Shown piece after piece: positions 1-11,979 of a stretch of 64,000 nt of DNA. The DNA is from Euglena gracilis (lineage: Eukaryota > Euglenida > Euglenophyceae > Euglenales), in the NCBI GenBank assembly GCA_039621445.1, contig CP154956.1, positions 68,682,349-68,746,348 of the forward strand. The letters are read 5' to 3'. The number at the start of each line of letters is the position of its first letter. Position 1 is the first letter of the stretch. Under the pieces are notes generated by a model that worked only from the letters and a program-made list of their open reading frames with translations, did not search any database and had not been told where the DNA came from. The position numbers and the translations under genes are program-made.

Positions 1-279
1 ATGCCGTATTGTTGCAGAAAAGGTGTCGAACAGTCACAGGTCGTTGCACGTTGTTAATGTGTTATATTTAACTTCCAAACGAATGAGGCCAAGGCAACCG
101 GCCCTGTGGGCCGGGGAACAGCAGTACACACATAAGCCAGTCAAATTTTGGCCAGTCAGATACCGTGTTCCAGTAATCATTACACACTACCTCTCACCAC
201 AAATTTCATCACCACGTAATCGTGGTACAAATCAATGGTTGGCGTGATCAAATCAAATCAATGCTGGGTGTTGGTGCGC

Positions 280-710
280 GCCTTTGCGCGCACAAACAAA
301 TTTTGTTTGTGTGTGCTGAGGCTCGCTCAAACGCATTATTTTGAAGTGATTAATTAAATGTTTATTTGCGCTTTTGCGCGCACCAGCATAACTTTGTTCA
401 TTTGCGCAAATGCGCGCACCAACACGCCCATCACGTTCAAAGCCTCGTAGGTAAATGGTCCTCATCAGTGTGCTTTAACACAGACATGTTGTTCGTTGCC
501 TCCCATTGCACAAACCACCCATGTAACAGTTTCCACAAGACGTTGGTGCGCGCAAATGCGCCCACAAACAAATTATGTTTATTTGCATATTTGCACCCAC
601 AAACATGTATTTTTAACTTCAAAGTTTTTTGTTTTATGCGCGCATTTGCGCAAATAATCATGATGTGTTTATTTGTGCAAATGCGTACATAAACGCACAT
701 CAGTTGCGTG
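280..710. repeat. Scattered TTTGCGCGCA/TGCGCAAA palindrome repeats
   Basis: This stretch repeats short self-complementary words such as TTTGCGCGCAC, TTTGCGCAAATG and a mirrored ACAAACAAATTTTGTTTGTGTG at irregular spacing. Open frames on both strands here translate only to Cys/His-rich repetition (ANAPTNK-like), as expected from the repeat itself. I see no gene. Confidence 0.55.
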
Positions 711-1086
711 ACAGCTGGCTGACGTAGTCAAACCTGTTCAGGCACCACGTCAGCACCAGTGCCATTTGTCGAAATAGCAGGTGTTTGTTTCCCACCTGTT
801 TCTCATCCGACTGCACCAGTCTCACCTTTTGGCCCTCTTTACATCAGTCGCTGAGCAACATGCGCACCAAACCACCTGGGGTTACATCCCCTCAACAATG
901 GGGAGTAACAGTTCATAAACCGTCTTCCGTGTGTCAGGGTACAGGGTCCCAGAAATTTTGCAAAAAATGTAAATTTGCGCAAATGCACTTATTTCAAAAA
1001 AAACCTGAAATGCGAATCCGGCCGCCTAAGGCCCCCCCCGGTCATTGACCACATGTCATGACCAAGTTGTCATACGACAAGGGGGG

Positions 1087-1497
1087 CTGTGACCAGGCTT
1101 GTGCTTAGTCGGGTGCCTACCCCACGGGGGGGTGCTGGTGCTAGGGGAGGCACACCCATAGCACCTGATCTGACCCCCCCCTGGGGGGGGTCCCTGGCCA
1201 CTCACCACGCAGCAAACTGGGCCAGAAGCGAAGTTAGCGCCGGCCATAAACAGTCCAGAAGCCTTAGTGCAACTAAGGGGGGTAGGGTTTTCGGGGGTGC
1301 CTGCCCCTAGCAGGCACACCCCCTCCGACCCCGGCGCCTTTGGCGCCGGGGGCCTGGAAACGGCCATTTTCAATGAAAAATTTCTGGGTCCCCCCGGACC
1401 CCTACCCCCGTGGGGGGGTGTGCCTGCTAGGGGCAGGCACCCTATAGCACCCACCCCCTCCCCCCCCTGGTCGGTAAGCACAAGCATGGCTGTGACC
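1087..1497. mobile_element. TIR/foldback element, family C
   Basis: The left end CTGTGACCAGGCTTGTGCTTA is mirrored by the right end TAAGCACAAGCATGGCTGTGACC with a few mismatches. A second inner mirror pair is GGTGCCTGCCCCTAGCAGGCACAC and GTGTGCCTGCTAGGGGCAGGCACC. The centre contains GGCGCCTTTGGCGCC, itself a small hairpin, and long C and G runs. There is no coding potential. It is a non-autonomous, highly folded element. The target duplication is not clear. Confidence 0.6.
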
Positions 1498-1689
1498 CCA
1501 GGGGGAATACAGAACAAAAGCGGGTATCTTCCAGGAATTTACTACATGAAGAAGGTGGCATTCTACCTCCCCCTTGTTCAGGACACACCACCATAGACAC
1601 ACACACACACACACACACCCATACCAACAGCACATTTCTGAGATATCACCAGGGGGTCAACGACACAGTGTCGATGCAGGGGGGATATC

Positions 1690-2440
1690 TTTTGGAAAAA
1701 TTGTGGGAAAAATGCGGAAAAATGCGGAAATTGAAAAAAATTGCAGAAATTGCGGATTTGGGATTTAATACGCTTCTGCGGGAGAGGACTCAGCAAAATT
1801 TCACAAATTTGGTCATTTTTCATGTAAATATGTAAATTTTGAGCCATTGTGCATATTTTTTCCCCCAAAAAGGCCCAAGACTCATGATTTTTGCAATTTT
1901 GGGAACATACTGAATCTGGAAATACAGAATTTCTTGGTTGAAAAATCCAAAATTGGCAAAGATTGCCGAAAATTTTGGTATCAGAAAGAAATCTTGTCAG
2001 GACGCGAAATTATTCTAAGTAGATATTATTTCCCAGCAGAAATTGGGGGAAAACCTAAAAAAGGGCAAAAATTTGCCAAATTTGTCAAATTTTGAAAAAA
2101 AAATGGCAAAATTTGGCAACTTTGCAAAAAAAAAAAAGAAGCACCCGAGTTCCCTTGTGAAACGTTCAAGAAATGGCCGAAACTCATTTTTCACCTTCCG
2201 TTTCAGATTTATCAGGAAAAATTGCAGGAAAAAGAAAAATTGCGAAAAATTGCGGAAATTGCGGGAAAAAAGTGGAACTTTTGGAAAATTGCGGAAATTG
2301 TGGAGAAATTGGGGGATCCCCCCAAATTTACACAGTGGGCATTTCAGTTGCCTCCTATTTTTTTCCAGTGCGTACACCACATGGTTTTTCAGTGATGCCT
2401 TGGCCTCAACTGCAGAGTGCACAACAGGGGTTTGCTTGAG
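1690..2440. other. Low-complexity AAAATTGCGGAAA region, no gene
   Basis: Repeated degenerate GCGGAAAAATTG / TTTTGCAAATTT words make long frames on both strands rich in Phe/Lys/Asn. No frame has a recognisable domain. I treat the region as low-complexity spacer. Confidence 0.5.
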
Positions 2441-2772
2441 AGATGCTCGGCGGCATTAACAAGCCCTGTTCAGTTTTGCTTGCCTCCAGCTAGCACCTTT
2501 GCAATGGTGTGAGAGTCGTGTGCACCAGTGTGTCCCTTACCTCTTCTTTGCCCATCAACGCTTCGATCCCTAACCCAATGCCGGGCGACCAATTGCGCAA
2601 CGTCAATGGGCATGCTCCTCAGCTGAAAAAAATGGGTGGATGAATTGATTGAATTCTGCGCCACTCAAAAAGTGCCCTCTCCAGTTATTTAAGTCAATAA
2701 TCTTAATGTTGGTGGGCATATGCATTTTGTAATTTTTATTTAAGTCTGCTGCGGACTTTTAGAGTTTCTTTC

Positions 2773-2890
2773 TTGCATGCATGCATGCATGCTTGTATGT
2801 GTGTGTGTGTGTGTGCGTGTGTGTGGGTATGTATGTATGTATGAATGTATGTATGCATGCATGCATGTGTGTATGTATGTATGTATGTAT
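2773..2890. repeat. (ATGC)n/(GT)n/(ATGT)n microsatellite, left half
   Basis: ATGC, GT and ATGT units run up to the left end of the TIR element at 2891. The same ATGT array resumes directly on its right side, so the element appears to have inserted into the array. Confidence 0.85.
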
Positions 2891-3166
2891 CAGGCTTCTT
2901 TTTAAGTCAGCAGACCACCCCCGCCCCGGGGGAGGGGGGGGGTGGGGGGGGTTCTGGGCCTGACCCCCCCCCCCCCCCCGGGGGGGGTCCCGCGCTGGGT
3001 ATACCTTTTCGGCGCGAAGCGCCGAAAATTTTTGGAAATCGCCTTTAGCGGGCCCGATTTTGGGGGGGGTCCCGGCCCCCCCCCCCGGGGGGGGTCCCGC
3101 GCCACCCTGGGTGGGTGGGGGGGGACCCCCCCCCTCCCCCCCACGGGGGTCTTAAAAAGAAGCCTG
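2891..3166. mobile_element. TIR element family A, copy 1, inside an ATGT microsatellite
   Basis: The ends are perfect inverted repeats: CAGGCTTCTTTTTAAG at the left and CTTAAAAAGAAGCCTG at the right. The interior has long C/G runs and a core hairpin CGGCGCGAAGCGCCG. A near-identical second copy (61511-61803) sits inside telomere-like repeats. Flanks are ATGT units on both sides, so a GTAT duplication is possible but cannot be told from the array. There is no ORF worth calling; this is a MITE-like non-autonomous DNA element. Confidence 0.8.
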
Positions 3167-3270
3167 GTATGTATGTATGTATGTATGTATGTACGTACGT
3201 ACGTATGTATGTATGTATGTATGTATGTATGTATGTATGTATGTATGTATGTATGTATGTATGTGTGCAC
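3167..3270. repeat. (ATGT)n microsatellite, right half
   Basis: Mostly perfect GTAT/ATGT units with a short ACGT variant patch. It continues the array that precedes the element at 2891. Confidence 0.9.
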
Positions 3271-3439
3271 ACATGTATGAACAAATATGTGCACGTACAT
3301 AACACACACAACGTTTAATTTCACACCATTCAATGCAACAGAAAGGAAACTTTTTGGCTTTCTTCCCAGCACTGGAGCAGTGTGATAAAGGATATGTGTT
3401 TTTTTTGTTTCTTTTTTTTTAGCTTTGCATCAGAGATGC

Positions 3440-3530
3440 TATTACAATAATAGTACATGTAGCAATATTAATAATATATGTAATAACAATAATAACAATA
3501 ATAACAACAATCATAATAATAACAAGTGGC
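3440..3530. repeat. (AAT/AAC)n trinucleotide microsatellite
   Basis: Degenerate ATAATA/ACAATA units. Encoded Asn or Ile runs are repeat shadows. Confidence 0.75.
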
Positions 3531-3624
3531 CATACGCAGTGGGTATTTCTTTTAAAACAGAAATGAAGGGGAACGCTTATTATTTCTATTTGAGGGGTGG
3601 GGTCCATCGTCCATCCAGGAGACG

Positions 3625-4140
3625 CAGTCCCCCATGGTTGGTTTGAGCACCCGGGGTGAGGGTTAAGGTTAGGGTAGGTTTTGGCCCGGCCGGCGGCCTG
3701 ATGGGTCGGCCTGGCCGGCGGCCGGGCAACCCAGCCTGCCCCAGCCGGCTGGCGGCCGGGCCCGGCCCGGCCCGGCCCGGCTCCCCCATGGTTGGTTTGG
3801 GTCCCTGGGGGGGGGGGGTCTGTGCAGTTCCCCATTGGTTTTGGGTAATTTTCAAAAAAAAATCGATTTTTTGACCCCCGGAAGGCAAAGAAAACAGCCA
3901 AGTCCTGTGGAAACCCTTTTTTGGGGCCCCTTTCGGGCCCAATAACGGTCCGCAGAAACCGGGGGCATGTGGGGTGCATACAAGCCACTAGGGGGTCCCC
4001 CATGGTTGGTTTGGGTCTCCAGGGGGGGGGTGCAGTTCTCCATCTGTTTTGGGAACCCTCTGCTGGATGGCATGGGTCCCGGGTCGCAACTGCACACGTA
4101 GGTGGGTGCAACTGGGGGGTGGACCCCCAAATTTGAGGAT
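3625..4140. repeat. Degenerate repeat of CCATGGTTGGTTTG modules and a CCCGG array
   Basis: CCATGGTTGGTTTG occurs three times (near 3631, 3787, 3998). The last two copies are each followed by a G-run and a similar GCAGTTC-CCAT-TGTTTTGGG segment. Between the first two is a pure CCCGG array (about 3750-3782). No coding domain is recognised on either strand. Confidence 0.6.
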
Positions 4141-4559
4141 TTATGCATTTACACGGCTTTGCGGCCTGGGTCAAAAAAATCACTTTTTCGAGAATTGCCT
4201 ATCTTGTGGAGAGTTTCATTTCAGATCAGGTCGACTGATTGTTATATCCTGGGAAAACCCTTTATTATCATTTGTACCTTTTGTAGTAGTAGTAGTAGCA
4301 ATTGTAGCATTTAGGAGTCCCTGTGGTGCCTCCTGCTGGTCGGACCGAACCTCCGATACCTACCCCCCCCCCCCTGTTTGGGCGGCCACTCTCAATAAAT
4401 TAGGTCCCGAAAACTGGCAGAACAGCGTATTTATACCTTCTGGTGTGAACCACCCCCCGAATAGAAATGATAAGCGCATAGTGATAATAATAACAATTAC
4501 AATAAAAATAATGAGAAGAAGAAGAAGAATATATTATGACATATAATAATGCATATAAT

Positions 4560-5185
4560 GCAGGGGGGGATGCGCTGCGCATTTTTGCACATTTTTTGCG
4601 CATTTTTTCCATTTTCCCACTTTTTTTTTACACTTTTTGGAGGCATTTTGTCCATATTGTCCATGTTGTCCACATTGTCCATATGCCAAAAACAAACTTG
4701 ACATTGGTGTTCTTCAACACCGTTCTTCAACACCAACCAAACCACATGCTCACCGAATTTTGCCCAAGTTCAACTAACCCATTTCTATAACCAACGAACC
4801 CATTTCCACACTTTTTTTCCACCCAAGGGACCTGCCTCAAGAAAAAACCCTTGGGTGATGAGGTGTGGGTATTCATCCAATGATGATGAGGAGACTAGGG
4901 TTTTCAGAGACCCCACATCGAATCCCACTCCCCTGGTCACAAGTAAGGGGCACCATGACTGACATTGTTGGTTATGGTGAACAGAGAGTGACGCCTTGCT
5001 CGTGCATTTTTTTTATACCAAAAATGCCTTCATTTCAGCTGTTTTTGGTGATTTTGGTTTAATTTTGGGCTTATTGTTGGAAATTTTTCTAAGTTCTTTT
5101 TTCCCTTAGGAATGCACAAACTCAGCGCATTTTTTGTGCATTTTTTTGCGCATTTTTTTGCGCTTTTTGCTCATTTTTTTTCCGA
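4560..5185. other. T-rich GCGCATTTTTT spacer
   Basis: Low-complexity runs of TTTTTTGCGCATTTT at both ends and unremarkable DNA between. Similar tracts recur at 6170-6640 and 9880-10250. I see no gene here. Confidence 0.45.
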
Positions 5186-5189
5186 GGGC

Positions 5190-5585
5190 CGTCCAGCGCA
5201 TTCCCCCCCCTCTCCCCTGTATAATGATAATATGTGCATGTGTGTATATGTGCATATATTTAATATATATATATATATATTATATTTGGAGGAATTGTGG
5301 GATTGTGGGAAACGCTGCCAGTTTTTCCAGTTTTAACCCAAAATTCGGATTCAGACCACACATCTGTTCAAGGGTTTGCCATGAGAGCCCTGCCCAAATT
5401 TCTCGCAAGCCCAAATTTCTAATTAAGCCTCAGAGGTCTTCAAAAAGATGTACGATGGTCATGTACACCCTCAAATTAACTTGCAGTGTGGAATGTCTTC
5501 TTGAAGGAAGGAAAGAGGAAATGCATTTCCCCCCCTGTATTATGATAATATATGCATGTGTGTCTATGTACATATATATAATATA

Positions 5586-5623
<38 letters not shown>

Positions 5624-5850
5624 TTGGAGGAATTGTGGGAGACACTGCCAGTTTTTCCAGTTTTAACCCAAAATTTGGATTCAGACCACACATCTGTTCA
5701 AGGGTTTGCCATGAGAGCCCTGATTCTCGCCAGCCCAAATTTCTAATTAAGCCTCAGAGGTCTTCAAAGAGATGTCACATGTACACCCTCAAATTAGTTT
5801 GCAGTGTGGAATGTCTTCTTGAAGGAAGGGAATGTGGTGGGTAAGTAGCC
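5190..5850. repeat. Direct tandem duplication, about 320-bp unit, two copies
   Basis: Two adjacent copies share the order: GTATAATGATAATAT-type start, (TA)n, TTTGGAGGAATTGTGGGA, CCAGTTTTTCCAGTTTTAACCC, ATTCAGACCACACATCTG, CATGAGAGCCCTG, and a 3' part ending TGTCTTCTTGAAGGAAGG. Copy 2 has small deletions. The (TA)n in each copy differs in length. Non-coding. Confidence 0.8.
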
Positions 5851-6169
5851 TGAGAATTTGAGAAACCTCCAACCTCAGGAGGAGCAACCTCAACCTCATT
5901 TTGACCTGCAAAAATCGGTGCTTTGAAAAAATACAGGTAGGCCTGGTGGGGGGGGGGGGTCGGTCACCCCCCACCCACCAGGCTTTTGTTTAAGGACCCC
6001 GGCGGGGTCCACTGGCTAGCCATCTGTGGTGGCTGGGGGGGTTTGACCCCTACCTGGTGCTGTGGTGGTGAAAAGAGGTCGGCCACCCCCTCACCGAGCC
6101 TTCTCGTGCAACCCTTCTATGCCATTCCTGGGTGGGTGGGTGGGTGCGCACCCAGCAGGGGGATCAATT

Positions 6170-7680
6170 ACTTCCATTCTTTTTCGCAATCTTTCACATT
6201 TTTAAAAATTTTTGCTTTGTATTTAGACAATTTGTTTATATCTCTCCGATGTGCAGGGGGAGGGGCAACGCAGTTTTTTGCGGTTTTTGATCTCAGCAAA
6301 TTTGTGGGGTTTTTTGAATGTTTTGAATTTTTTGATTCCTTTTGGCTACTTTTTTTTAATTTCTGCTGGATTTTTTTTGCTTTGAAGATTGCTCATTTTT
6401 GGCCCGATTTTTCTTTGAGACCCAAATATTTGTCAATTTTTTGTCATTTCTGCATTTTTTGCATATTTCTGCAGAATGAAAAAAATATTCCCCAGAGGAG
6501 ATGTTTTTTTTTAAACCCGTCTCCAGCGGAAATGTATTTAAGGAATTGATATGCAGTTTTTTGTTTTTTTTGCGTGTTTTCCTCTTATTTGCATTTTTTG
6601 TGTTTTTTTTGTCGCATTTTTCAAGGGTCCGTGATGCATTTCCCCTCCCTGCTTTTGGGAGGCCTCAATGAGAAATCCCCACCAATATACAAGCCGCTGC
6701 AACCACAGAGTGAATCGCATAGACCTCACAGGATGTGGGATATGTCCTTTCAGACATTTCTTTGGACATTTTTAGCAATTGTCGCAGTTGCAATGTTCCT
6801 GCTTTGATCCGCCGATGGAGCTTTCTGCAGGCCTCTATTCCCACCACTGATGGACAAAGGTGGCAAAGTGGATTTGATTTTAACTGCAGAGTGATGATTC
6901 CATGTGTCATCCCACCATCATCGTAGGTTCTGTCTCTGGCAGAGTCATTTCTTGGGTGATTTTCATGTTGAATGACCCCCTGATTTTCTCATTGAATGAC
7001 CACCCTCGATCATTAATTGTCCAGGACCACCCCCTGGTCAACCATTCTTCTTGGTGAATTTGGGGGTGGGGCTGATAGGAAAAAAATTTACCTGGAGGGT
7101 GGATACTGTGTTGGAAATGAAAACAACAAATTATCTGGAAAAAATCAGAAATTTTCTGATTGCTGTGGACAAAAGTTTCAAATGAAGGCAGGATTGAGGT
7201 TGAGGATTGGGAAAATGTTCCATTCATGTCCGGAGCCTCAACCTCAATGTCACTGCAATGTCCATTTCAAAAACCCCAAACCGTGTAAAATGAACTGAAA
7301 TGGCTGCTTTCATTCTAACACCCTTCGTTCTATTTAACCCAAAATGCAGTGAATGAGTGCAATTAACAAAACCTTTAACATGTTATTTGTTGACGTCAAC
7401 CACGGAATGTTGACATGAAGTGCTGCACAAAATGGCACTTGGCCATTTGCACACCATGTATCATTTGATTTTCCCTAGACACAATTTCCGTTTTGTACAT
7501 TTCACCGAAAGAATCATTCATTTGGTTCAGTTTCCTTATTTTGGCTTAAGAATTCTCTGCTGCAATTAAAACCACAATTATTGTCAAAGACATTGAGGAA
7601 ATATGGTGGTTGAAAGACCTAAAAAAACCTAACCTAACCAAACCTCATTCAAAAACAACCTGGAAAAAAAATTGCAAAAA
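6170..7680. other. Spacer without recognisable genes
   Basis: 6170-6640 is T-rich (TTTTTTGCAT words). 6640-7680 is more balanced DNA with short frames on both strands that match nothing I know. At 7190-7260 there is a GATTGAGGTTGAGG / CCTCAACCTCAATG pair that also occurs at 54.95-55.37 kb, so part of this is a dispersed repeat. Confidence 0.4.
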
Positions 7681-7829
7681 AACTTTTTATTCGACTTTTT
7701 TGCAAAACCTTTTTTTAGTTTTTTTTTCTGCCCTGGCCATTAACCATAGCTTGGGGTCCTGACATCCCCCCCCCCTGTTCGTTAACTGCAGGTTAGGTTC
7801 GGTTAGTGGTTGTAGACAACAGTGACAGT

Positions 7830-7952
7830 CGGGGTGTGTATGTATGTATGTATGTATGCATGCATGCATACATGTATGTATGTATGTATGTATGTATGTA
7901 TGTATGTATGTATGTATGTATGTATGTATGTATGTATGTATGTATGTATGTA
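7830..7952. repeat. (ATGT)n microsatellite
   Basis: Nearly perfect GTAT units, with a short ATGC patch, ending at the TIR element that starts at 7953. Confidence 0.9.
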
Positions 7953-8476
7953 TGGCAAGACTAACTCACTTGCCCCCCCCCCCGGGGGGGAGGGCCCAGT
8001 AGTTTAACCTGGGGGCGGGGGTCCCACTTCTTTCACCAACTCCAAATGTTGGTTTTCGCGCCACGATTCGCACATATTTTGTTTAATTTCGGGTGGGGTT
8101 CGGGTTAGAATTTGGAATAGGGTTAGGGTTACGGTTTAGGAAAAAAGTTGGGCCGAAATCGGGTCGAAATTCACACGCAAAATTGGACCGGAAATTCGGC
8201 CTAAATTCGTCCAAAATCCGGCCCAACGGCCCGAATTTCCCCTAACCCGAACCCTTACCCGAACCCTAACCCTAATCCAAAACCTAACCCTAACCCTAAT
8301 CCTGAAAATAACCCCATAATAACCCCGCCGGCGAAAAAAGTTACCGGCAATAGATCGGTTTCCCAGGGAAACCAAAGGAGGGTCCCAGTAGTTTTACCTG
8401 GGAGGCCGAAGTCCCCAGTGGGTACAACTACTGGGCCCTCCCCCCGGGGGGGGGGGCCAGTGAGTTAGTCTTGCCA
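7953..8476. mobile_element. TIR element family E, copy 1, TA-flanked
   Basis: Starts TGGCAAGACTAACTCACT and ends with its exact complement AGTGAGTTAGTCTTGCCA. TA lies immediately outside each end, as in Tc1/mariner-type insertions. Inside are C/G runs, a module GTAGTTTAACCTGGGG with a mirrored partner (CAGTAGTTTTACCTGGG), and degenerate TTAGGG/CCCTAA units at 8110-8310. It has no transposase, so it is a non-autonomous MITE-like element. Confidence 0.8.
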
Positions 8477-8532
8477 TATATATTTATATATATATATATA
8501 TACATATATATACATATATATACATATATATA

Positions 8533-9446
8533 TGGCAAGACTAACTCACTGGCCCCCCCGGGGGGTCCCAGTACCCCCCCCCCCAGTCGTACGACCACCC
8601 CTCATTTATGACCACCCCCCGGTCACAGGTTGCAGGTCATGGGGGTGTTATGACCACCCCCCCCGGTCACAGGTTGCAGGTTGCGAAAAATTTAACCCCC
8701 AAAAATAAGTCCCCCTCCTGGCCGGTCCGAGCAAAAATCCATGAAATGGACCCCCCCAAAACAAGGTCCCCCCTGCCGGCGCGAAGCACCGGATTTTTGA
8801 AAAATGGGACATTTTGGGGGGGTAAATCTGCCATTTTGGGACAGTTTTCACACACTTCTACGACCGCCCCCTCATCTATGACCACCCCCCGGTCACAGGT
8901 TGCAGGTTATGGGGGTGTTATGACCACCCCCCCCCGGTCACAGGTTGCAGGAACCCGGTCATACGACTAGGGGGGGGGGGTAGTTTAACCTGGGGGTGGG
9001 ATCCCACTTCTTTCACCAACTCCAAATTTTGGATTTCGCACCCCGATTTGCCGTATTTTCCGTTCATTGAGGGGGTAGGGCTGGGGTTAGGTGTTGGATT
9101 AGGGCTAGGGTTACGATTTAGGAAAAAAGTTAGGCCGAAAGCGGGTCGAAATTCATCATTAAAAGTGTCTCGGAAATTTGGCCGAAATTCGGCCGAAATC
9201 CGGATTTCCCCGAACCCTCACCCTACCCCAAATCCTAACCTTAACCCCCAACCCGAACCCTAACCCTTAACCCTAACCCTACTCCGGAAATTCGCCCCGA
9301 ACCTACTCTGTCTTCAAAAAAATTTTCGCCGGGGCCTGGATTTCCCTGAGAAAATATGGAGGGGGCCCAGTAGTTTCACCTGGGCGGCCGAAGTCCCCGG
9401 TGGGTACAACCACTGGGACCCCCCCGGGGGGGCAGTGAGTCAATCT

Positions 9447-9451
<5 letters not shown>
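8533..9451. mobile_element. TIR element family E, copy 2, with nested insertion
   Basis: Same left TIR as the copy at 7953 and a slightly diverged right TIR (GCAGTGAGTCAATCTTGCCA). TA lies outside both ends, in (TA)n DNA. Compared with copy 1 it has a 407-bp block (8574-8980) that splits the CCCAGTAGTTTAACCTGGGG motif, so a different element inserted into it later. CCCTAA-like units occur at 9070-9290. Confidence 0.8.
8574..8980. mobile_element. TIR element family B, copy 1, nested, TA target duplication
   Basis: Begins with a C run then CAGTCGTACGACC; ends GGTCATACGACTAG then a G run. TA is present on both sides (8572-8573, 8981-8982). Removing the block plus one TA restores the motif seen intact in the family E copy at 7953, which demonstrates insertion with a 2-bp TA duplication. 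The interior has repeated GGTCACAGGTTGCAGG and a GCGCGAAGCACC hairpin-like core. The second copy is at 58987-59398. Confidence 0.85.
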
Positions 9452-9479
<28 letters not shown>

Positions 9480-9484
<5 letters not shown>

Positions 9485-9731
9485 GCCATACTCTAAATGG
9501 ACCCCCCGGGGTCCATTTAGAGTGTCCAGGGGGGGTCCATGTTTTTTGCGTTAATGATGGAATAGGTGCGCGATTTAGGCTTAGGGTTAGGCCTAACTTG
9601 TACACCTAACACCCGTCTATAAGTTAGGCCTAACCCTAACCCTAAGTCGTGCACCTAACCCTATTCCATCATTAACGCAGAAAAAACTATTTTGACCCCC
9701 TGGACACTCTAAATGGACCGTATGGCTGCCA
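9480..9731. mobile_element. TIR element family F, copy 1, in (TA)n
   Basis: Ends are TGGCAGCCATAC and GTATGGCTGCCA with further inner pairing (CTCTAAATGGACC against GGTCCATTTAGAG). Flanks are TA repeats. The interior carries GCGTTAATGATGGAATAGG and its complement, plus TTAGGCCTAACCCTAA units. Non-coding. Confidence 0.8.
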
Positions 9732-9850
9732 TATATATGTATATATGTATATATATACATATATATGGCAGCCATACATACATACATACATATATATGTA
9801 TATATATATATATACATACATATAGATATATATATATATATATATATTCA
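9732..9850. repeat. (TATATG)n/(CATA)n array
   Basis: Alternating purine-pyrimidine TATATA/CATACA units. It includes one isolated family F end (TGGCAGCCATAC near 9767), which may be a solo remnant. Confidence 0.8.
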
Positions 9851-9879
9851 TGTATGCATAGTAAGGGGGAGGGAATGCA

Positions 9880-10830
9880 TTTCATGTTTTTTGTGCATTT
9901 TCGGCAATTTTTTTGATTTCCCAAAATTGCGCATGCTTTTGATTTTTTTTGCACATTTATTAGATTTTCTAATCTCATTTTTTGCTTCATGGCTGCTTAT
10001 GATTTACCCAATTTTTCGCATTTTTGACCATTTTTGCAAATCTTTTGCTTTTTTTTTGAAAATTTCAGATAAACTCATAATTCTATACAATTTTTGTAAA
10101 TTTGGTGTCATTTTTGCATGTTTTTGGCATTTTCGTGATTTTTGCGCCTCTTCTCTCAACTTTTTGAGCATTTTTTGAGCATTTTTTTCTTCAAAAATGC
10201 GCATCTTTTGCGCATTTTTGCGCATTTTTTCGAGGCTGGGCTGGTGCATTCCCCCCCCCTGTATATTGACAACAGGATCGGCAATAATAATCATAGTTAC
10301 AGGTGAATTGTCTTCACTCGGAGAGGTCTTCTCCGACAAGGCTGGAGGACCTGAGCGTGCTGAGTGGGACCAATTCACTGAACAGGGTTGGAAAAGGCTG
10401 CTGGCTGGAAGAAAGCTGCTGGCTGGTGGACCCCTCCCCCTGGGGTGGGGTCAAATCATAATCAAAACCCCTGGCCCAATCCAGGGAAAATTCGACCGGA
10501 CTTAAGAAGGAAAGCACAATTGTCATTGTTTGCCAAAACAAGTCGGTGTAATGGATTCTTTTTATTAATTTAAAACAAATAAATAAAATTTGGGTGGGTT
10601 AAATTTTAAATAGAATTTTAATGGGGTTCAGAAGGGTACATTAATTCCGGTTGGGTAATTCCTAATGGGCTGCCAAAATTTTATTGCCACTCGACCCCGG
10701 GGGGGTCCACAGCCCGGCTAGGAGACACTGGCTGGAAGAAAGGTGCTGGCTGGCTGGACCCCCCGGGGGTTAGGGTGGGGTCTGGCTCCCTGATCGCCGA
10801 AAACGAAAAATCCGTTACCGTTCAGCTGCC
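9880..10830. other. T-rich spacer and a duplicated GCTGCTGGCTGG module
   Basis: 9880-10250 is TTTTTTGCGCATTTT low-complexity DNA. 10385-10460 and 10690-10780 share GGCTGGAAGAAAG-GCTGCTGGCTGG followed by GGACCCC-run-GGGG. No gene is recognised. Confidence 0.45.
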
Positions 10831-10839
10831 CAAAAGGCG

Positions 10840-11106
10840 GCTGGAAATATATAATTATATACTATATATATACATATATATGTATGTATGTATGTATGTA
10901 TACATATATATATATATATGTATACATACATACATATGTATATACACACATATATATATGTATGTATGTATATATATGTATACATGTATATATGTATGTA
11001 CATGTATATGTATACATATGTATATACATGCATATATATATACATACATATATATATATATGTATGTATATATATATATGTATATATATACATATATATG
11101 TATATA

Positions 11107-11137
<31 letters not shown>

Positions 11138-11245
11138 GTATATGTGTGTATATATATACATACATATATATACATATATATATATACATATATAGTATAT
11201 CTATACTTATCTATACATATATATATGTATATACATACATACATA
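10840..11245. repeat. Long (TATATG/TACATA)n array
   Basis: About 400 bp of alternating TATATA, CATACA and TATGTA units. Six-frame translations give Tyr/Ile/Met repeats on both strands, which are not proteins. Confidence 0.9.
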
Positions 11246-11574
11246 TGGCAGCCATCTTCTACATGGCCCCCCCCTCGGGGGGGCCATGTAGAGTGACCAG
11301 GGGGTCAAAATAGTTTTTTTGCGTTAATGATGGGATAGGGTTAGGTGCGGCGACGATCAGCTTAGGCTTAGGGAGGGGAGAAGAAAGCGGGGGGAGGGGG
11401 GGGGGGGGGGGGGGGCGGGGAGGGGACTTAAGACGGGTGTTCGGTGTACACGTTAGGCCTAACCCTAAGCCTAAGTCGCGCACCTAACCCTACTCCATCA
11501 TTAACGCAAAACATGCCGGGAGGGGGGCCATTTAGAGTGACCAGGGGGGGGGGCCATGTAGAAGACGGCGGCCA
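11246..11574. mobile_element. TIR element family F, copy 2, TA-flanked
   Basis: Left end TGGCAGCCATCTTCTACATGG; right end CCATGTAGAAGACGGCGGCCA. TA lies outside each end. It shares with copy 1 the inner GCGTTAATGATGG pair and TTAGGCCTAACCCTAAGCC segment, but has a long G run (about 11392-11424) in the middle. Non-autonomous. Confidence 0.8.
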
Positions 11575-11759
11575 TATATATATATATATATATATACTCA
11601 CACATATAGTAAGCATATATATACTATATATATATGTACACCACACACACACAAGTCCAGCTTGCCCAAGGCTGCCCCAATATATATGTACACAAACACA
11701 CAAGCTATGGGGAACGGCCAGGGCCCAAAGGGCGGCTGGAAATGTATAATTATACACTA

Positions 11760-11793
<34 letters not shown>

Positions 11794-11946
11794 CATATAT
11801 ATGTATATATACATATATATGCATAATATATATATAACATATATGTTTATATATATATATATGTGTGTATATATATACATATATATACATACATATATAT
11901 ACATATACATAGTATATATATACTATATATATATGTGTATACACAC

Positions 11947-11979
<33 letters not shown>

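Noticed and set aside
2530-2620. Possible tRNA-like sequence on the minus strand (GCGCAATTGGTCGCCCGGC)
   Set aside because: The B box is poor and no cloverleaf pairs up; a single weak resemblance.
2902-3372. Open frames of His/Thr/Tyr or Met/Tyr/Val/Cys repeats
   Set aside because: Shadows of the ATGT microsatellite and TIR element.
10815-11313. Long Tyr/Ile open frames on both strands
   Set aside because: They are translations of (TATATG)n microsatellite and occur on both strands.
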